Shown here: one piece after another, positions 10,607 to 20,636 of the stretch
Layout: the number at the start of each line of letters is the position of its first letter
How positions within the stretch are numbered: the stretch's first letter is position 1
Assembly (NCBI RefSeq): GCF_950097975.1
Contig: NZ_CATNHF010000001.1
Location: 248,001-312,000, forward strand
DNA: 64,000 bases
Reading direction: 5' to 3'
From: Microbacterium sp. T2.11-28
GTDB taxonomy: Bacteria > Actinomycetota > Actinomycetes > Actinomycetales > Microbacteriaceae
The notes under the pieces: model-generated
The model's database searches: none
Seen by the model: the letters and a program-made list of their open reading frames with translations, nothing else
What the model was told of the DNA's origin: nothing
Program-made: the position numbers and the translations under genes

Positions 10607-11206
10607 ATGCCGACGCGCCTGACCCACACCCGTCCCACCGCCCTCGCGGTGTGGCTCATGATCGCCGGCGCGATCGGCTGGGTCGCGGCCTTCGCGCTCA
10701 CGCTGGAGAAGTTCCACCTCCTGCAGAATCCCGGGTCGTCGGCGTCCTGCGACTTCAGCGTCGTGGTGCAGTGCGGGGCGAACCTCACCTCCGACCAGGG
10801 ATCGGTGTTCGGCTTCCCCAACCCGCTCCTGGGGTTGACGGGATGGGTGGCGCCGATGGTGGTCGGCGCGGCCGTGCTCGCCGGCGCGCGCTTCTCCCGA
10901 TGGTTCTGGCTGCTGTTCTGGGCCGGGATCGCGTTCGCCTTCGGCTTCGTGCTCTGGCTGATCAGTCAGAGCATCTTCGTCCTCGGCACCCTGTGCCCGT
11001 GGTGCATGGTCACCTGGGTCGTGACGATCCCGACGTTCTACGCCGTGTCGCTCCATCTGCTCCGGTCCGGGATCGTGCCCGTCCCGCAGCCGCTGCGCGA
11101 TGTCGCGGGGACGCTCATGGGATGGCTTCCCGTGCTGGCGGTCGTGAGCTACGCGATCGTCGCCCTCGTCGCCCAGCTGCGCCTCGACTGGATCGGCACG
11201 CTCTAG
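10607..11206 (+). CDS. Vitamin K epoxide reductase (VKOR) family membrane protein
   Basis: A 199-residue membrane protein with five likely helices. VKOR homologues reoxidise thiol oxidoreductases at the membrane and so support disulfide-bond formation outside the cell. The expected cysteines are present: a loop pair in SSASCDFSVVVQCGANL (about residues 44-53) and the active-site CPWC in LGTLCPWCMVTWVVTIPTFY (about 127-130). No fused DsbA-like domain is present, so a separate partner must exist elsewhere. It stands divergent from rne and convergent with ndk, 13 bases apart. The ATG is set by the adjacent -10 box. Confidence 0.92.
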   Translation: MPTRLTHTRPTALAVWLMIAGAIGWVAAFALTLEKFHLLQNPGSSASCDFSVVVQCGANLTSDQGSVFGFPNPLLGLTGWVAPMVVGAAVLAGARFSRWFWLLFWAGIAFAFGFVLWLISQSIFVLGTLCPWCMVTWVVTIPTFYAVSLHLLRSGIVPVPQPLRDVAGTLMGWLPVLAVVSYAIVALVAQLRLDWIGTL

Positions 11207-11219
11207 AACCGCCTCGGCC

Positions 11220-11633
11220 TCAGAACCAGATCGCGAGCTCGCGGGTCGCCGATTCGACGCTGTCGCTGCCGTGCACGAGGTTCTGCTGGACCTTGGCGCC
11301 CCAGTCCCGGCCGAAATCGCCGCGGATCGTGCCGGGCGCGGCCGTCGTCGGATCGGTCGTGCCGGCGAGCGACCGGAAGCCCTCGATGACGCGATTGCCC
11401 GCGAGCCGGATGGCCACCGACGGACCCGACAGCATGAACTCGAGGAGCGGCTCGTAGAAGGGCTTGCCCGCATGCTCGGCGTAGTGCTGCTCGAGCGTGT
11501 CGCGGTCGGGCTCGACGAGCTTGATGTCGACGAGGGCGTAGCCCTTCTGCTCGATACGGGCGAGGATCGCGCCGGTGAGGCCGCGGGCCACTCCGTCGGG
11601 CTTGATCAGGACGAGCGTCTCTTCGGTGGGCAT
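11220..11633 (-). CDS. ndk: Nucleoside diphosphate kinase
   Basis: A 137-residue housekeeping kinase that transfers the gamma phosphate of ATP to nucleoside diphosphates through a phosphohistidine. It begins PTEETLVLIKPDGVARGLTG, and the active-site His is in NLVHGSDSVESA near residue 117. RGDFG and the Kpn-loop region are intact. The start is ATG 11633, one base after the DUF4233 stop (TGACATG); an in-frame upstream extension is noncoding. It closes the ileS-folC-DUF4233-ndk operon. Confidence 0.98.
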   Translation of the reverse strand: MPTEETLVLIKPDGVARGLTGAILARIEQKGYALVDIKLVEPDRDTLEQHYAEHAGKPFYEPLLEFMLSGPSVAIRLAGNRVIEGFRSLAGTTDPTTAAPGTIRGDFGRDWGAKVQQNLVHGSDSVESATRELAIWF

Positions 11634-11634
11634 G

Positions 11635-12021
11635 TCATTCTCCGTTCGTGGCGTCGGCGGCTCGGGCGGCGTTGCGCCGGTCGAGTTCACCGCCCTTGAT
11701 GGTGGCATAGGCGTACATCGCACCGAAAACCAGGGCGACGACACCGAGGGCGGGCACGAGGAACGCGCCGAGGGCCACGATCAGCTGGAGCGCCCAGCCG
11801 AGGCCGATCCCCCAGGGTCGTCGCAGCACGCCGACGGTCAGGAGCATGGCCAGCGCCAGGATGGCGCCCCCGACGATGCCCCACCAGTCCGCGACGCCGT
11901 CCGGAAGCGCATCGAGCCCGAACACCACGAGGCCGCCGAGGAAGACGATGATCGACTCGAAGCCGAGGACCACCGCCGCCAGCGACTCGCGGGCACCGCG
12001 GACGCGTCGTTCCCGCGTCAT
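11635..12021 (-). CDS. DUF4233 domain membrane protein
   Basis: A 128-residue protein with four predicted membrane helices, matching the DUF4233 family found next to folC in actinobacteria. It begins [36 protein letters not shown] and ends with a short basic cytoplasmic tail (KGGELDRRNAARAADATNGE). Function is unknown. The ATG at 12021 forms an ATGA overlap with the folC stop, so the two are translationally coupled. The constant pairing with folC suggests a link to folate or to a shared expression need, but nothing in the sequence proves it. Confidence 0.88.
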   Translation of the reverse strand: MTRERRVRGARESLAAVVLGFESIIVFLGGLVVFGLDALPDGVADWWGIVGGAILALAMLLTVGVLRRPWGIGLGWALQLIVALGAFLVPALGVVALVFGAMYAYATIKGGELDRRNAARAADATNGE

Positions 12022-13370
12022 CGCTGCCAGCCGTCCTTCCAGTCCTCTGCGGCGGCGAGCTGCACCGCCTCGCCGGCGAGCACCACACTGCCCGCGATCA
12101 CGACGGCGCGCCGATCGGACGCCGACGCCCACTCGCGGGCGGCCTCGGCCGCGTCGGCGAGATCGTGGTGCACCGTGACGGGCACCTCCGCCTCCTCCAC
12201 GAGGTCCGCGATGCGCTCCGGGTCGGCTGCGCGCTCGGAGTCGGGCGCCGTGGCGAACACGTGTGCGGCGGCGGGCACGAGTGCCTGCGCGATGCCTGCG
12301 GCGTCCTTGTCTCCGAAGACGCCGAGCACCAGCCCCCACTCGTCGAAGTCGAACGAGTCGCGGAGGGCGGCGACGAGCGAACGCGCGCCATGCGGGTTAT
12401 GGGCAGCGTCCACCAGCACCGTCGGCGCCACGCCGATCAGCTGGAGGCGCCCGGGCGAGGTGACCTGCGCGAGGCCGTCGGTGAGCACGTCGATCGCGAT
12501 CGGCTGCGAGCCGGCCCCGATCAGCGCCTCGACCGCGGCGATCGCGAGGGCCGCGTTGTGCCCCTGGTGCGCGCCGTACAGCGGCAGGTAGAGATCGTCG
12601 TACGCGGCGGCCAGTCCGCGTACCGACAGCTGCTGGCCGCCGACCGCGAGACGCTGGTCGGTGAGGCCGAACTCGGCGCCCTCGAAGGCGATCGTCGCCT
12701 CATGGCTCCGGGCTGCGGCTCGGAGGGGCTCCTGTGCGTCGGCGACCTGCACGGCGGAGACCGCGATCGCGCCCTGCTTGATGATCCCGGCCTTCACCGA
12801 GGCGATCTCGGCGATCGTGTCGCCGAGACGATCCGCGTGATCGATGTCGATCGGGGCGAACACGGCGACGTCGCCGTCGGCGGTGTTCGTGGAGTCCCAG
12901 CTCCCGCCCATGCCCACCTCGACCACCGCGACGTCGACGGGAGCGTCGGCGAACGCGACGAAGGCCAGCACGGTGAGCAGTTCGAAGAACGTGAGCGCCG
13001 CCTCTCCGGATGCCGCCAGCTCCGCGTCGACGAGATCGACGAACGGCGCGATCTCCTCCCACGCCTCCGCCACCGCGGCATCGTCGATCGGCTCGCCGTC
13101 GATCATGATCCGCTCGGTGAACCGCTCCAGGTGGGGGCTCGTGAACAGGCCCGTGCGCAGCCCGTGCGCGCGCACGATGCTCTCGATGATGCGGCTGGTG
13201 GAGGTCTTGCCGTTGGTGCCCGTGACGTGGATCACGCGGTAGGTGCGCTGCGGGTCGTCGAGCAGCTCCAGCACGCGCCGGGTGCGCTCCACCCGCGGCT
13301 GCACCCACCTCTCGCCCTGTCGCGTGAGCAGCTGGGCGTACACGGCATCGGCCCGGTTGCGATCGCTCAT
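12018..13370 (-). CDS. folC: Folylpolyglutamate synthase / dihydrofolate synthase
   Basis: A 450-residue Mur-ligase-like enzyme that adds glutamates to folates and, in most bacteria, also makes dihydrofolate from dihydropteroate. The ATP loop [15 protein letters not shown] is at about 51-65; the [14 protein letters not shown] block, the acid/metal segment [14 protein letters not shown] and the C-terminal [10 protein letters not shown] motif are all present. The ATG at 13370 sits in an ATGA overlap with ileS. Length is typical. Both synthase activities are inferred from family, not shown by the sequence. Confidence 0.95.
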   Translation of the reverse strand: MSDRNRADAVYAQLLTRQGERWVQPRVERTRRVLELLDDPQRTYRVIHVTGTNGKTSTSRIIESIVRAHGLRTGLFTSPHLERFTERIMIDGEPIDDAAVAEAWEEIAPFVDLVDAELAASGEAALTFFELLTVLAFVAFADAPVDVAVVEVGMGGSWDSTNTADGDVAVFAPIDIDHADRLGDTIAEIASVKAGIIKQGAIAVSAVQVADAQEPLRAAARSHEATIAFEGAEFGLTDQRLAVGGQQLSVRGLAAAYDDLYLPLYGAHQGHNAALAIAAVEALIGAGSQPIAIDVLTDGLAQVTSPGRLQLIGVAPTVLVDAAHNPHGARSLVAALRDSFDFDEWGLVLGVFGDKDAAGIAQALVPAAAHVFATAPDSERAADPERIADLVEEAEVPVTVHHDLADAAEAAREWASASDRRAVVIAGSVVLAGEAVQLAAAEDWKDGWQR

Positions 13371-16300
13371 GCGTCCTCCCCCATCCGGGTCACGGCGACG
13401 GTGATGTCGCCCTGGTTGGCGTAGGTGCCCGCGGCGACGGTCGCGGTGTGCTCGGCGTCGAGGGTGTGCCCCGACGCGAGCAGCGAGCCCTCGCCGACGC
13501 GCACTCGTCCGTCCGGTCCCACGACCGCGTAGTCCAGAGCCAGCGTCTCGGAGCTCACGCCCGCCACCTCGAAGGCCGACGCCACCGCGCGGGCATCCGC
13601 GTCGTCCGCGAACAGCAGCTGCAGGCGGATGCGATCGCTGACGTCGAATCCGGCGGCCTTGCGGGTGTCCTGCACGGCGCGGATGACGTCGCGGGCGAGC
13701 CCCTCCGCCTCGAGCTCGGGCGTCGTGGTCGTGTCGAGCAGCACGAGGCCGCCGCCCGGCAGCAGCGCGATCGCCGTGCCCTCCGCGACACCGCCGGCCT
13801 CCAGGGTGAGGTCGTACTCGCCCTGCTCGAGCGCGATGCCGTCCACCACCACGACGCCTTCCTCGACGGTCCAGACCCCCGCCTTCGCTCCGGCGATGAC
13901 GTGCTGCACCTGCTTGCCGAGCCGGGGACCCGCGGCACGCGCGTTGACCGCCAGCCGTTGGCTGATGCCGTAGCGCTCGGCGAGGTGCTCGTCGAGCTCG
14001 ATCAGCTCGACGGACTTGACGTTGAGCTCGTCGCGGATGATCGCCTCGAACTGTGCGAGCGACGACGCATCGGTCACGGCGACGGTGAGACCCGCGAGCG
14101 GCAGCCGCACGCGCTTGCCCTCCTTCTTGCGGAGCGCGTTCGCCACCGACGAGACCTCGCGCACGGCGTCCATCGCAGCGCGGATGTCGGAGGCGGGCGC
14201 GAACGCCGCCGCGTCGGGCCAGTCCTGCAGATGCACGCTCCGCCCGCCCGTGAGGCCCTGCCAGACGCGTTCGGCCACGAGCGGGATCAGCGGCGCGGCG
14301 ACGCGCGTGAGGGTCTCGAGCACCGTGTGAAGCGTGTCGAAGGCCTCGGTGCTCGTCTCGTCGCCGTCGGTCACCCCGGTCCAGAACCGGTCGCGCGACC
14401 GGCGGATGTACCAGTTGGTGAGTACCTCGGCGAAGTCGCGCAGCTTGGCCGCGGCCATCGTGGAGTCGAGGGCGTCGAGATCGGCGGCGACGTCGCGGAC
14501 CAGGTCGCCGGTCAGCGCGAGGATGTGCCGGTCGAGGACGTTCGTGGAGTCCGTGCGCCAGCGCGCCCGGTAGCCCTCGCCCGCGCCGTCCGCGCCCGAG
14601 GTGGCCGCGTTGGCGTACGTCGCGAAGAAGTACCACGCGTTCCACAGGGGCAGGAGGAACTCGCGCACGCCGGCACGGATGCCCTCCTCGGTGACGACCA
14701 GGTTGCCGCCGCGCAGCACGGAGGAGCTCATGAGGAACCAGCGCATCGCGTCGGAGCCGTCCCTGTCGAACACCTCGCTGACGTCGGGATAGTTCCGCAG
14801 CGACTTCGACATCTTCTGCCCGTCGCTGCCGAGGACGATGCCGTGGCACGCGACGCCGGAGAACGCCGGCCGGTCGAAGAGCGCGCCCGACAGGACGTGC
14901 ATGACGTAGAACCAGCCGCGCGTCTGCCCGATGTACTCGACGATGAAGTCCGCCGGCGCGTGGGTGTCGAACCACTCCCGGTTCTCGAACGGGTAGTGCA
15001 CCTGGGCGTAGGGCATCGACCCCGAGTCGAACCACACGTCGAAGACGTCCTCGATGCGTCGCATCGTGCTGCGCCCCGTCGGATCGTCGGGGTTCGGCCG
15101 GGTGAGCTCGTCGATGTACGGCCGGTGAAGATCGACCTCGCCGTCCTCGTTCACCGGGAGCCGCCCGAAGTCCCGCTCGATGTCGGCCAGCGAGCCGTAG
15201 ACGTCGACCCGCGGGTGCTCGGGGTCATCGCTCTTCCACACCGGGATCGGCGAGCCCCAGAAGCGGTTGCGGCTGATGGACCAGTCGCGCGCTCCCTCGA
15301 GCCACTTGCCGAACTGGCCGTGCTTGACGTTCTCGGGCGCCCAGGTGATCTCCTCGTTCAGCTCCAGGAGACGGTCCTTGATCGCCGTCACGCGGACGAA
15401 CCAGCTCGACACCGCCTTGTAGATGAGGGGGTTCCGGCAGCGCCAGCAGTGCGGGTAGGAGTGCTCGTAGCTCGCCTCGCGGAGCAGCCGCCCCTGTGCC
15501 TTCAGCAGCCGGATGAGCGGTCGGTTGGCGTCCATCCACAGCTCGCCGGCGACGTCGGCGACCTGCGGCAGGAAGCGGCCGCCGTCGTCGAGGCTCATGA
15601 TGAGCGGGATGCCGGCGGCCTCGGTGATCCGCTGGTCGTCCTCGCCGTACGCCGGCGCCTGGTGGACGATGCCGGTGCCGTCGCTCGTGGTCACATAGCC
15701 GTCGACGAGGATCCGCCAGGCGCTGCCGGTGCCCCACGTCTCGGCGTCGGCGTAGTAGTCGAAGAGGCGGTCGTACTGCACGTCGGCGAGTTCGGATCCC
15801 TGGAGCGTCCGCTCCACGGCGGCCCGCGCGTCCTCGGGTGAGGAGTACCCCAGATCCTTCGCGTATCCGGCCAGCAGCTCGGACGCCAGCAGGTAGCGGT
15901 GCGCCGTGGCCTCCACCGGCTCGTCGCCGGGGTGGATGTCGGCCGCGCCCGCGGGCCCGCCGGGCACGACGACGTACGCGATGTCCGGCCCCACCGCCAG
16001 GGCCAGGTTGGTCGGCAGCGTCCACGGGGTGGTCGTCCACGCCAGCGCGCGCACACCGGTGAGGCCGAGCGTCTCGGCCTTCGCGCCGACCAGCGGGAAG
16101 GTGACCGTGACCGAGGGGTCCTGACGCATCTTGTAGACGTCGTCGTCCATGCGCAGCTCGTGATTGGACAGCGGCGTCTCGTCGCGCCAGCAGTACGGCA
16201 GGACGCGGTGGCCCTCGTAGGCCAGCCCCTTGTCCCACAGCTCCCTGAACGCCCACAGCACCGACTCCATGAAGCCCGTGTCGAGCGTCTTGTAGCCGCG

Positions 16301-16783
16301 CGCGAAGTCCACCCATCGCGCCTGCCGGGTGACGTACTCCTCCCATTCGCGCGTGTACTCGAGGACGGACGACTTCGCCTTCGCGTTGAAGGCGGCGATC
16401 CCCATCTCCTCGATCTGGCTCTTCTCGGTGATCCCGAGCTGCTTCATCGCCTCGAGCTCGGCCGGGAGCCCATGGGTGTCCCATCCGAACACGCGCTCGA
16501 CCTTGTGGCCGCGCATGGTCTGGAAGCGCGGGAAGAGGTCCTTGGCGTACCCCGTGAGCAGATGCCCGTAGTGCGGCAGGCCGTTGGCGAAGGGCGGGCC
16601 GTCGTAGAACACCCACTCGGGCGCCCCCTCGCGCTGGGCGATCGATGCGTGGAACGTGTCGTCCTGCTCCCAGAAGCGCAGGACGTCGGCCTCGATCTGC
16701 GGGAACCGCGGGCTGGGGACGACGGGCTCCGGCGCGCGGGAGCCGTCCGTGCCGTGATCGTCGGGTCCGAGAGGGTAGGTCAT
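13367..16783 (-). CDS. ileS: Isoleucyl-tRNA synthetase
   Basis: A 1138-residue class I synthetase that charges tRNA-Ile. The HIGH-like motif reads HYGH at residues 71-74 in [14 protein letters not shown], and KMSKS is in [14 protein letters not shown] near residue 655. Between them lies a large CP1 editing domain, and after KMSKS the anticodon-binding region and a long C-terminal domain without an obvious zinc knuckle, as in the IleS2/eukaryote-like class that tends to resist mupirocin; that last point is family knowledge. ATG at 16783 has a TGGAG motif just upstream. A T-box leader precedes it, so expression should respond to uncharged tRNA-Ile. Confidence 0.97.
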   Translation of the reverse strand: MTYPLGPDDHGTDGSRAPEPVVPSPRFPQIEADVLRFWEQDDTFHASIAQREGAPEWVFYDGPPFANGLPHYGHLLTGYAKDLFPRFQTMRGHKVERVFGWDTHGLPAELEAMKQLGITEKSQIEEMGIAAFNAKAKSSVLEYTREWEEYVTRQARWVDFARGYKTLDTGFMESVLWAFRELWDKGLAYEGHRVLPYCWRDETPLSNHELRMDDDVYKMRQDPSVTVTFPLVGAKAETLGLTGVRALAWTTTPWTLPTNLALAVGPDIAYVVVPGGPAGAADIHPGDEPVEATAHRYLLASELLAGYAKDLGYSSPEDARAAVERTLQGSELADVQYDRLFDYYADAETWGTGSAWRILVDGYVTTSDGTGIVHQAPAYGEDDQRITEAAGIPLIMSLDDGGRFLPQVADVAGELWMDANRPLIRLLKAQGRLLREASYEHSYPHCWRCRNPLIYKAVSSWFVRVTAIKDRLLELNEEITWAPENVKHGQFGKWLEGARDWSISRNRFWGSPIPVWKSDDPEHPRVDVYGSLADIERDFGRLPVNEDGEVDLHRPYIDELTRPNPDDPTGRSTMRRIEDVFDVWFDSGSMPYAQVHYPFENREWFDTHAPADFIVEYIGQTRGWFYVMHVLSGALFDRPAFSGVACHGIVLGSDGQKMSKSLRNYPDVSEVFDRDGSDAMRWFLMSSSVLRGGNLVVTEEGIRAGVREFLLPLWNAWYFFATYANAATSGADGAGEGYRARWRTDSTNVLDRHILALTGDLVRDVAADLDALDSTMAAAKLRDFAEVLTNWYIRRSRDRFWTGVTDGDETSTEAFDTLHTVLETLTRVAAPLIPLVAERVWQGLTGGRSVHLQDWPDAAAFAPASDIRAAMDAVREVSSVANALRKKEGKRVRLPLAGLTVAVTDASSLAQFEAIIRDELNVKSVELIELDEHLAERYGISQRLAVNARAAGPRLGKQVQHVIAGAKAGVWTVEEGVVVVDGIALEQGEYDLTLEAGGVAEGTAIALLPGGGLVLLDTTTTPELEAEGLARDVIRAVQDTRKAAGFDVSDRIRLQLLFADDADARAVASAFEVAGVSSETLALDYAVVGPDGRVRVGEGSLLASGHTLDAEHTATVAAGTYANQGDITVAVTRMGEDA

Positions 16784-16797
16784 GTCACTCCAGCAGG

Positions 16798-16996
16798 TTG
16801 CGTCGCTTCCTGCGAGGACGACCCTCCCGTCGGAAGGACCGCGGTACCACCCCGCGTTGCCCCGTGGCCGGGACCTCTCTCACTGCGGCTGTGACGGGCC
16901 TGCCCCGCTCGGTTCTACTTGCCCGTCGCCGCGGACGGCGATCAGGTGTTCTTCCGAGAGCTCCCCGGTGATGTCCGGATCGATGCTGATCGGTCC
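16798..16996 (-). promoter_or_regulatory. T-box riboswitch in the ileS leader (isoleucine specifier)
   Basis: On the minus strand the T-box core GGGTGGTACCGCGG is the complement of 16839-16852. At the 5' end, a very short hairpin (CCGG-ACATCA-CCGG) exposes the specifier ATC (complement of 16970-16972), matching isoleucine. No terminator hairpin with a T-run follows; the leader instead ends at the ribosome-binding site. This fits the translational ileS T-boxes with ultrashort Stem I known from actinobacteria, where binding of uncharged tRNA frees the ribosome-binding site. A TATGAT -10 box (complement of 16997-17002) puts the RNA start near 16990. Confidence 0.93.
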
Positions 16997-17002
16997 ATCA
17001 TA
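16997..17002 (-). promoter_or_regulatory. -10 box of the ileS T-box transcript
   Basis: TATGAT on the minus strand, about 7 bases before the first structured bases of the T-box. It faces the divergent TAGAGT box at 17012-17017. Confidence 0.55.
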
Positions 17003-17011
17003 CGCGCCCGG

Positions 17012-17017
17012 TAGAGT
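17012..17017 (+). promoter_or_regulatory. -10 box of the pentapeptide-repeat-like gene
   Basis: TAGAGT followed by 6 bases and ATG 17024: leaderless arrangement. Confidence 0.6.
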
Positions 17018-17023
17018 CTCGGC

Positions 17024-17680
17024 ATGGCTCGCCGCGAGGATCCCGCGCCGCCGCGCGACAGCACTCCCGACCTCCCCCCGGTCCTTGCGGTCGCGACCGC
17101 TCTCGGGCGCGGGGCCGACGTCGCCGGAGTCCGACTGGAGGGCCTGGCCGGTGAGGTCGACGCCTCGCACGGCTCACTGGTGGAGACGCTCTGGGAGGCT
17201 CCGTCGCTGGAGCGGCTCGACCTCACGGGCACCACTCTCGCCGACGCGCGATGGACGGAACCGCGGATCGGTGCCCTCGTGGCCCGCGACGCGCGCTGGC
17301 GGAACGTGGAGATCACGGGCGGGCGCATCGGCACGGCCGACTTCCTGCGCGCCGAGCTCGACGGCGTGGTGCTCCGCGATCTCCGGATCGATTACCTCGG
17401 CCTCCCGGCCGCGCGGGTCGGCCACGTCCGTTTCGTGGGCTGCCGCTTCGGCACGCTCGATCTCCCCGAGGCGCACCTCGATCGCGTCGCGTTCGAGGAG
17501 TGCCGGGCCGACGAGGTCGACACCCGCGGGCTGCGGGCCGCGCATCTGGACCTCCGGGGGCTCGAGGCCCTGTCGTTCACCGACCCTGCTGCTCTCCGAT
17601 CGGCCACGGTGACCGCACGCCAGGCGGAGAGTCACGGGCCGGCCCTCGCCGCGGCGCTCGGCATCCGCGTGCTCGGCTGA
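17024..17680 (+). CDS. Pentapeptide-repeat-like protein
   Basis: A 218-residue protein with a degenerate A(D/N)Lxx pattern from about residue 60 to 190 (LERLDLTGTTLADARW, TADFLRAELDGVVLRDLRI, GHVRFVGCRFGTLDLPEAHL), which should form a right-handed beta-helix. Pentapeptide-repeat proteins can mimic DNA or act as scaffolds; no specific role can be given here. There is no signal peptide or membrane segment. It is monocistronic, divergent from the ileS leader. A GC-rich inverted repeat near 17711-17733 may end its transcript. Confidence 0.8.
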   Translation: MARREDPAPPRDSTPDLPPVLAVATALGRGADVAGVRLEGLAGEVDASHGSLVETLWEAPSLERLDLTGTTLADARWTEPRIGALVARDARWRNVEITGGRIGTADFLRAELDGVVLRDLRIDYLGLPAARVGHVRFVGCRFGTLDLPEAHLDRVAFEECRADEVDTRGLRAAHLDLRGLEALSFTDPAALRSATVTARQAESHGPALAAALGIRVLG

Positions 17681-17803
17681 CCTCCCAGCGCGCGATGCCG
17701 GGCCTCTCCCCCGGGCGCCGCGCGGCGCGGCCCGGTAGACTGTGCCCATCCCACACTCAGGCACGCTCACACAGTGCCGCACATAACGCTCGAGGAGATC
17801 TCC

Positions 17804-20377
17804 ATGGCGCACATTCCCGACAAGCCGGCTCTGGAAGGCCTCGAGCAGAAGTGGGATGCCGCGTGGTCCGCGCAGGGCACGTACCTGTTCGATCGGGACG
17901 CGGCGGCGCGCACCGGTCGCGCAGGGGTGTACTCGGTCGACACCCCGCCGCCGACGGCGTCCGGCAGCCTGCACATCGGCCACGTGTTCAGCTACACGCA
18001 CACCGACATCAAGGTGCGCTTCGAGCGCATGCGCGGCAAGACGGTCTTCTATCCGATGGGCTGGGACGACAACGGCCTGCCGACCGAGCGCCGCGTGCAG
18101 AACTACTACGGTGTGCGCTGCGACCCCTCGCTCCCCTACGACCCCGACTTCACCCCGCCCTTCCAGGGCGGCGACAACAAGTCCAGCCGCGCCGCGGACC
18201 AGGTTCCCATCAGCCGGCGGAACTTCATCGAGCTCTGCGAGAGCCTGACCGAAGAGGACGAGAAGCACTTCGAGGCGCTATTCCGTCAGCTGGGGCTCAG
18301 CGTGGACTGGACCCAGACCTACCGCACGATCTCCGACGACACGATCCGCACGAGCCAGCTCGCGTTCCTGCGCAACGTCGAGCGCGGCGAGGCCTACCAG
18401 GCCCTCGCGCCCACCCTCTGGGACATCGACTTCCGCTCGGCCATCGCCCAGGCGGAGCTCGAGGACCGCGAGCAGCCGGCCGCCTACCACCGCGTGGCGT
18501 TCCACAAGACCGACGGCACGGGCGACGTCCACATCGAGACGACCCGTCCCGAGCTGCTCGCCGCCTGCGTGGCCCTCGTGGCGCACCCCGACGACGAGCG
18601 CTACCAGCCCCACTTCGGCTCCACGGTGCGCACGCCGCTGTTCGACGTGGAGGTCCCGATCCTCGCGCACCCGCTCGCTCAGAAGGACAAGGGGTCGGGC
18701 ATCGCCATGATCTGCACCTTCGGCGACGTGACCGACATCATCTGGTGGCGCGAGCTCGACCTGCCCAACCGCACGATCCTGGGGCAGGACGGCCGCATCC
18801 TCGCCGACGCCCCCGACGTGCTGGTGACCGAGGCTGCGCGCGCGGCCTACGCGGAGCTCGCCGGCAAGACGGTGTTCAGCGCGAAGAAGCGCATCGTCGA
18901 GCTCCTGCAGGAGTCGGGCGAGCTGATCGGCGACCCGAAGCCGTTCACGCACCCGGTGAAGTTCTACGAGAAGGGCGACCGCCCCCTCGAGATCGTGTCC
19001 ACGCGCCAGTGGTACATCCGCAACGGCGCCCGCGACGGCGCGCTGCGCGACAAGCTGATCGCGCTGGGCCGCGGGATGTCGTGGCACCCGGAGTTCATGC
19101 GCGTGCGCTTCGAGAACTGGACCAACGGGCTCACCGGCGACTGGCTCGTGTCGCGCCAGCGCTTCTTCGGGGTGCCGATCCCCGTCTGGTACGGACTCGA
19201 CGAGAACGGGGAGCGCGACTACGACCGCGTCATCACGCCGGATCTCGGACAGCTGCCCGTCGACCCGACCACGGACGCGCCGGCCGGATACGACGAGTCG
19301 CAGCGCGGGGTGCCGGGCGGATTCGAGGGCGAGCGCGACATCTTCGACACCTGGGCGACATCCTCCCTCACCCCGCAGCTGGCCGGCGGCTGGGAGCGCG
19401 ACGAGGAGCTGTGGAGCCTCGTGGCGCCCTTCGACGTGCGGCCGCAGGGCCAGGACATCATCCGCACCTGGCTGTTCTCGACGATGCTCCGAAGCGCCCT
19501 CGAGGACGACCGGGCCCCGTGGACCGATGCCTCCATCTCGGGCTTCATCGTCGACCCCGACCGCAAGAAGATGTCGAAGTCCAAGGGCAACGTCGTCACC
19601 CCCGCCGACATCCTGTCGGGGCACGGGACCGACGCCGTGCGGTACTGGTCCGCCTCGAGCCGCCTGGGCGCCGACGCGGCGTTCGACCCGCAGAACCCGA
19701 CCCAGGTGAAGATCGGCCGCCGCCTCGCGATCAAGGTCCTCAACGCCGCGAAGTTCGTGCTGTCCTTCCCGGTGCCCGAGGGCGCCCGCATCACGCACGA
19801 CCTCGACGCGTCGATGCTCGCGACCCTCGATCAGGTGGTCCGCGACGCGAGCACCGCGTTCGAGGCCTACGACCACGCCCGCGCGCTCGAGATCACCGAG
19901 GCGTTCTTCTGGACGTTCTGCGACGACTACCTCGAGCTGGTGAAGGAGCGCGCGTACAACCAGGCCGACAGCGGGCAGCCGTCGGCGGCGCTGGCGCTGC
20001 GCCTCGCGCTGTCGACGCTGCTGCGCCTGCTGGCTCCCGTCCTCGCGTTCGCGACGGAGGAGGCGTGGTCCTGGTTCGAGGAGGGGTCCGTGCACACCGC
20101 GGCCTGGCCGGAGCCGCTCGGCACCGAGGGCGACCCGGCCATCCTCCGCCTCGTGGGAGAGGCGCTCATCGCCGTCCGCCGCGCCAAGACCGAGGCGAAG
20201 GCGTCGCAGAAGACGCCGGTCGACACGCTGACGATCGCCGGTCCCCGCAAGGTCCTCGATGCGGTCGGCGCCGCAGAGGGCGACCTGAAGGCCGTCGGCC
20301 GCATCGCCGAGATCGCGTACGCGGAGTCGGACGCCCTGGCCGTCACCGACATCGTGCTCGCGCCGCAGGAGGCATGA
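17804..20377 (+). CDS. valS: Valyl-tRNA synthetase
   Basis: An 857-residue class I synthetase that charges tRNA-Val. HIGH is at residues 57-60 in PPPTASGSLHIGHVFSYTHTD and KMSKS at 589-593 in DRKKMSKSKGNVV. The segment MGWDDNGLPTERRVQNYYGV resembles the archaeal/Rickettsia-type ValS rather than the E. coli type (which has PGTDHAGIATQ here). The editing domain lies between the motifs. There is no long coiled-coil C-terminal arm, matching the shorter length. GAGGAG ends 6 bases before the ATG at 17804, which decides the start over an upstream GTG. A TAGACT -10 box is near 17735; no T-box is visible. Confidence 0.97.
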   Translation: MAHIPDKPALEGLEQKWDAAWSAQGTYLFDRDAAARTGRAGVYSVDTPPPTASGSLHIGHVFSYTHTDIKVRFERMRGKTVFYPMGWDDNGLPTERRVQNYYGVRCDPSLPYDPDFTPPFQGGDNKSSRAADQVPISRRNFIELCESLTEEDEKHFEALFRQLGLSVDWTQTYRTISDDTIRTSQLAFLRNVERGEAYQALAPTLWDIDFRSAIAQAELEDREQPAAYHRVAFHKTDGTGDVHIETTRPELLAACVALVAHPDDERYQPHFGSTVRTPLFDVEVPILAHPLAQKDKGSGIAMICTFGDVTDIIWWRELDLPNRTILGQDGRILADAPDVLVTEAARAAYAELAGKTVFSAKKRIVELLQESGELIGDPKPFTHPVKFYEKGDRPLEIVSTRQWYIRNGARDGALRDKLIALGRGMSWHPEFMRVRFENWTNGLTGDWLVSRQRFFGVPIPVWYGLDENGERDYDRVITPDLGQLPVDPTTDAPAGYDESQRGVPGGFEGERDIFDTWATSSLTPQLAGGWERDEELWSLVAPFDVRPQGQDIIRTWLFSTMLRSALEDDRAPWTDASISGFIVDPDRKKMSKSKGNVVTPADILSGHGTDAVRYWSASSRLGADAAFDPQNPTQVKIGRRLAIKVLNAAKFVLSFPVPEGARITHDLDASMLATLDQVVRDASTAFEAYDHARALEITEAFFWTFCDDYLELVKERAYNQADSGQPSAALALRLALSTLLRLLAPVLAFATEEAWSWFEEGSVHTAAWPEPLGTEGDPAILRLVGEALIAVRRAKTEAKASQKTPVDTLTIAGPRKVLDAVGAAEGDLKAVGRIAEIAYAESDALAVTDIVLAPQEA

Positions 20378-20625
20378 TGCGACTCGGGACGCGCTGGACG
20401 AGCGGTGACGCCATCCCCGCGGCGGTGCCGGCCGAGCTGCACGAGCAGATCCGGCTGGTCGATCGCGCCATCCCCGGCGACGGACTCGGGCAGCCGCGCC
20501 CGCGCTGGACGCTCACGTTCCTCGAGGGCCGGCCGATCGCCGAGCTCGACACCGGCGTGATGGTGGAACTGGACGCGAGCGGCAGGGTGGTCGTGCGCCA
20601 CGACGACGAGGACGAGTTCGCCTGA
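20374..20625 (+). CDS. Small protein of unknown function, coupled to valS
   Basis: An 83-residue acidic protein (ends DDEDEFA) with no membrane segment and no family I can name. Two ATGs at 20374 and 20377 overlap the valS stop (ATGATG), so it is translated by coupling. The middle, RWTLTFLEGRPIAELDTGVMVELDASGRVVVRH, looks like a small beta-rich fold. Codon use matches its neighbours, which supports it as a real gene. Confidence 0.6.
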   Translation: MMRLGTRWTSGDAIPAAVPAELHEQIRLVDRAIPGDGLGQPRPRWTLTFLEGRPIAELDTGVMVELDASGRVVVRHDDEDEFA

Positions 20626-20636
20626 ATCCGGGGTGA

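Noticed and set aside
13371..15035. Long in-frame extension upstream of folC
   Set aside because: It is antiphase to ileS and lies wholly inside that gene; folC homologues start near 13370.
17251..20370. Second long plus-strand frame across valS
   Set aside because: Out of frame with valS, Arg/Pro-rich; only its last 84 codons after valS look like a gene.
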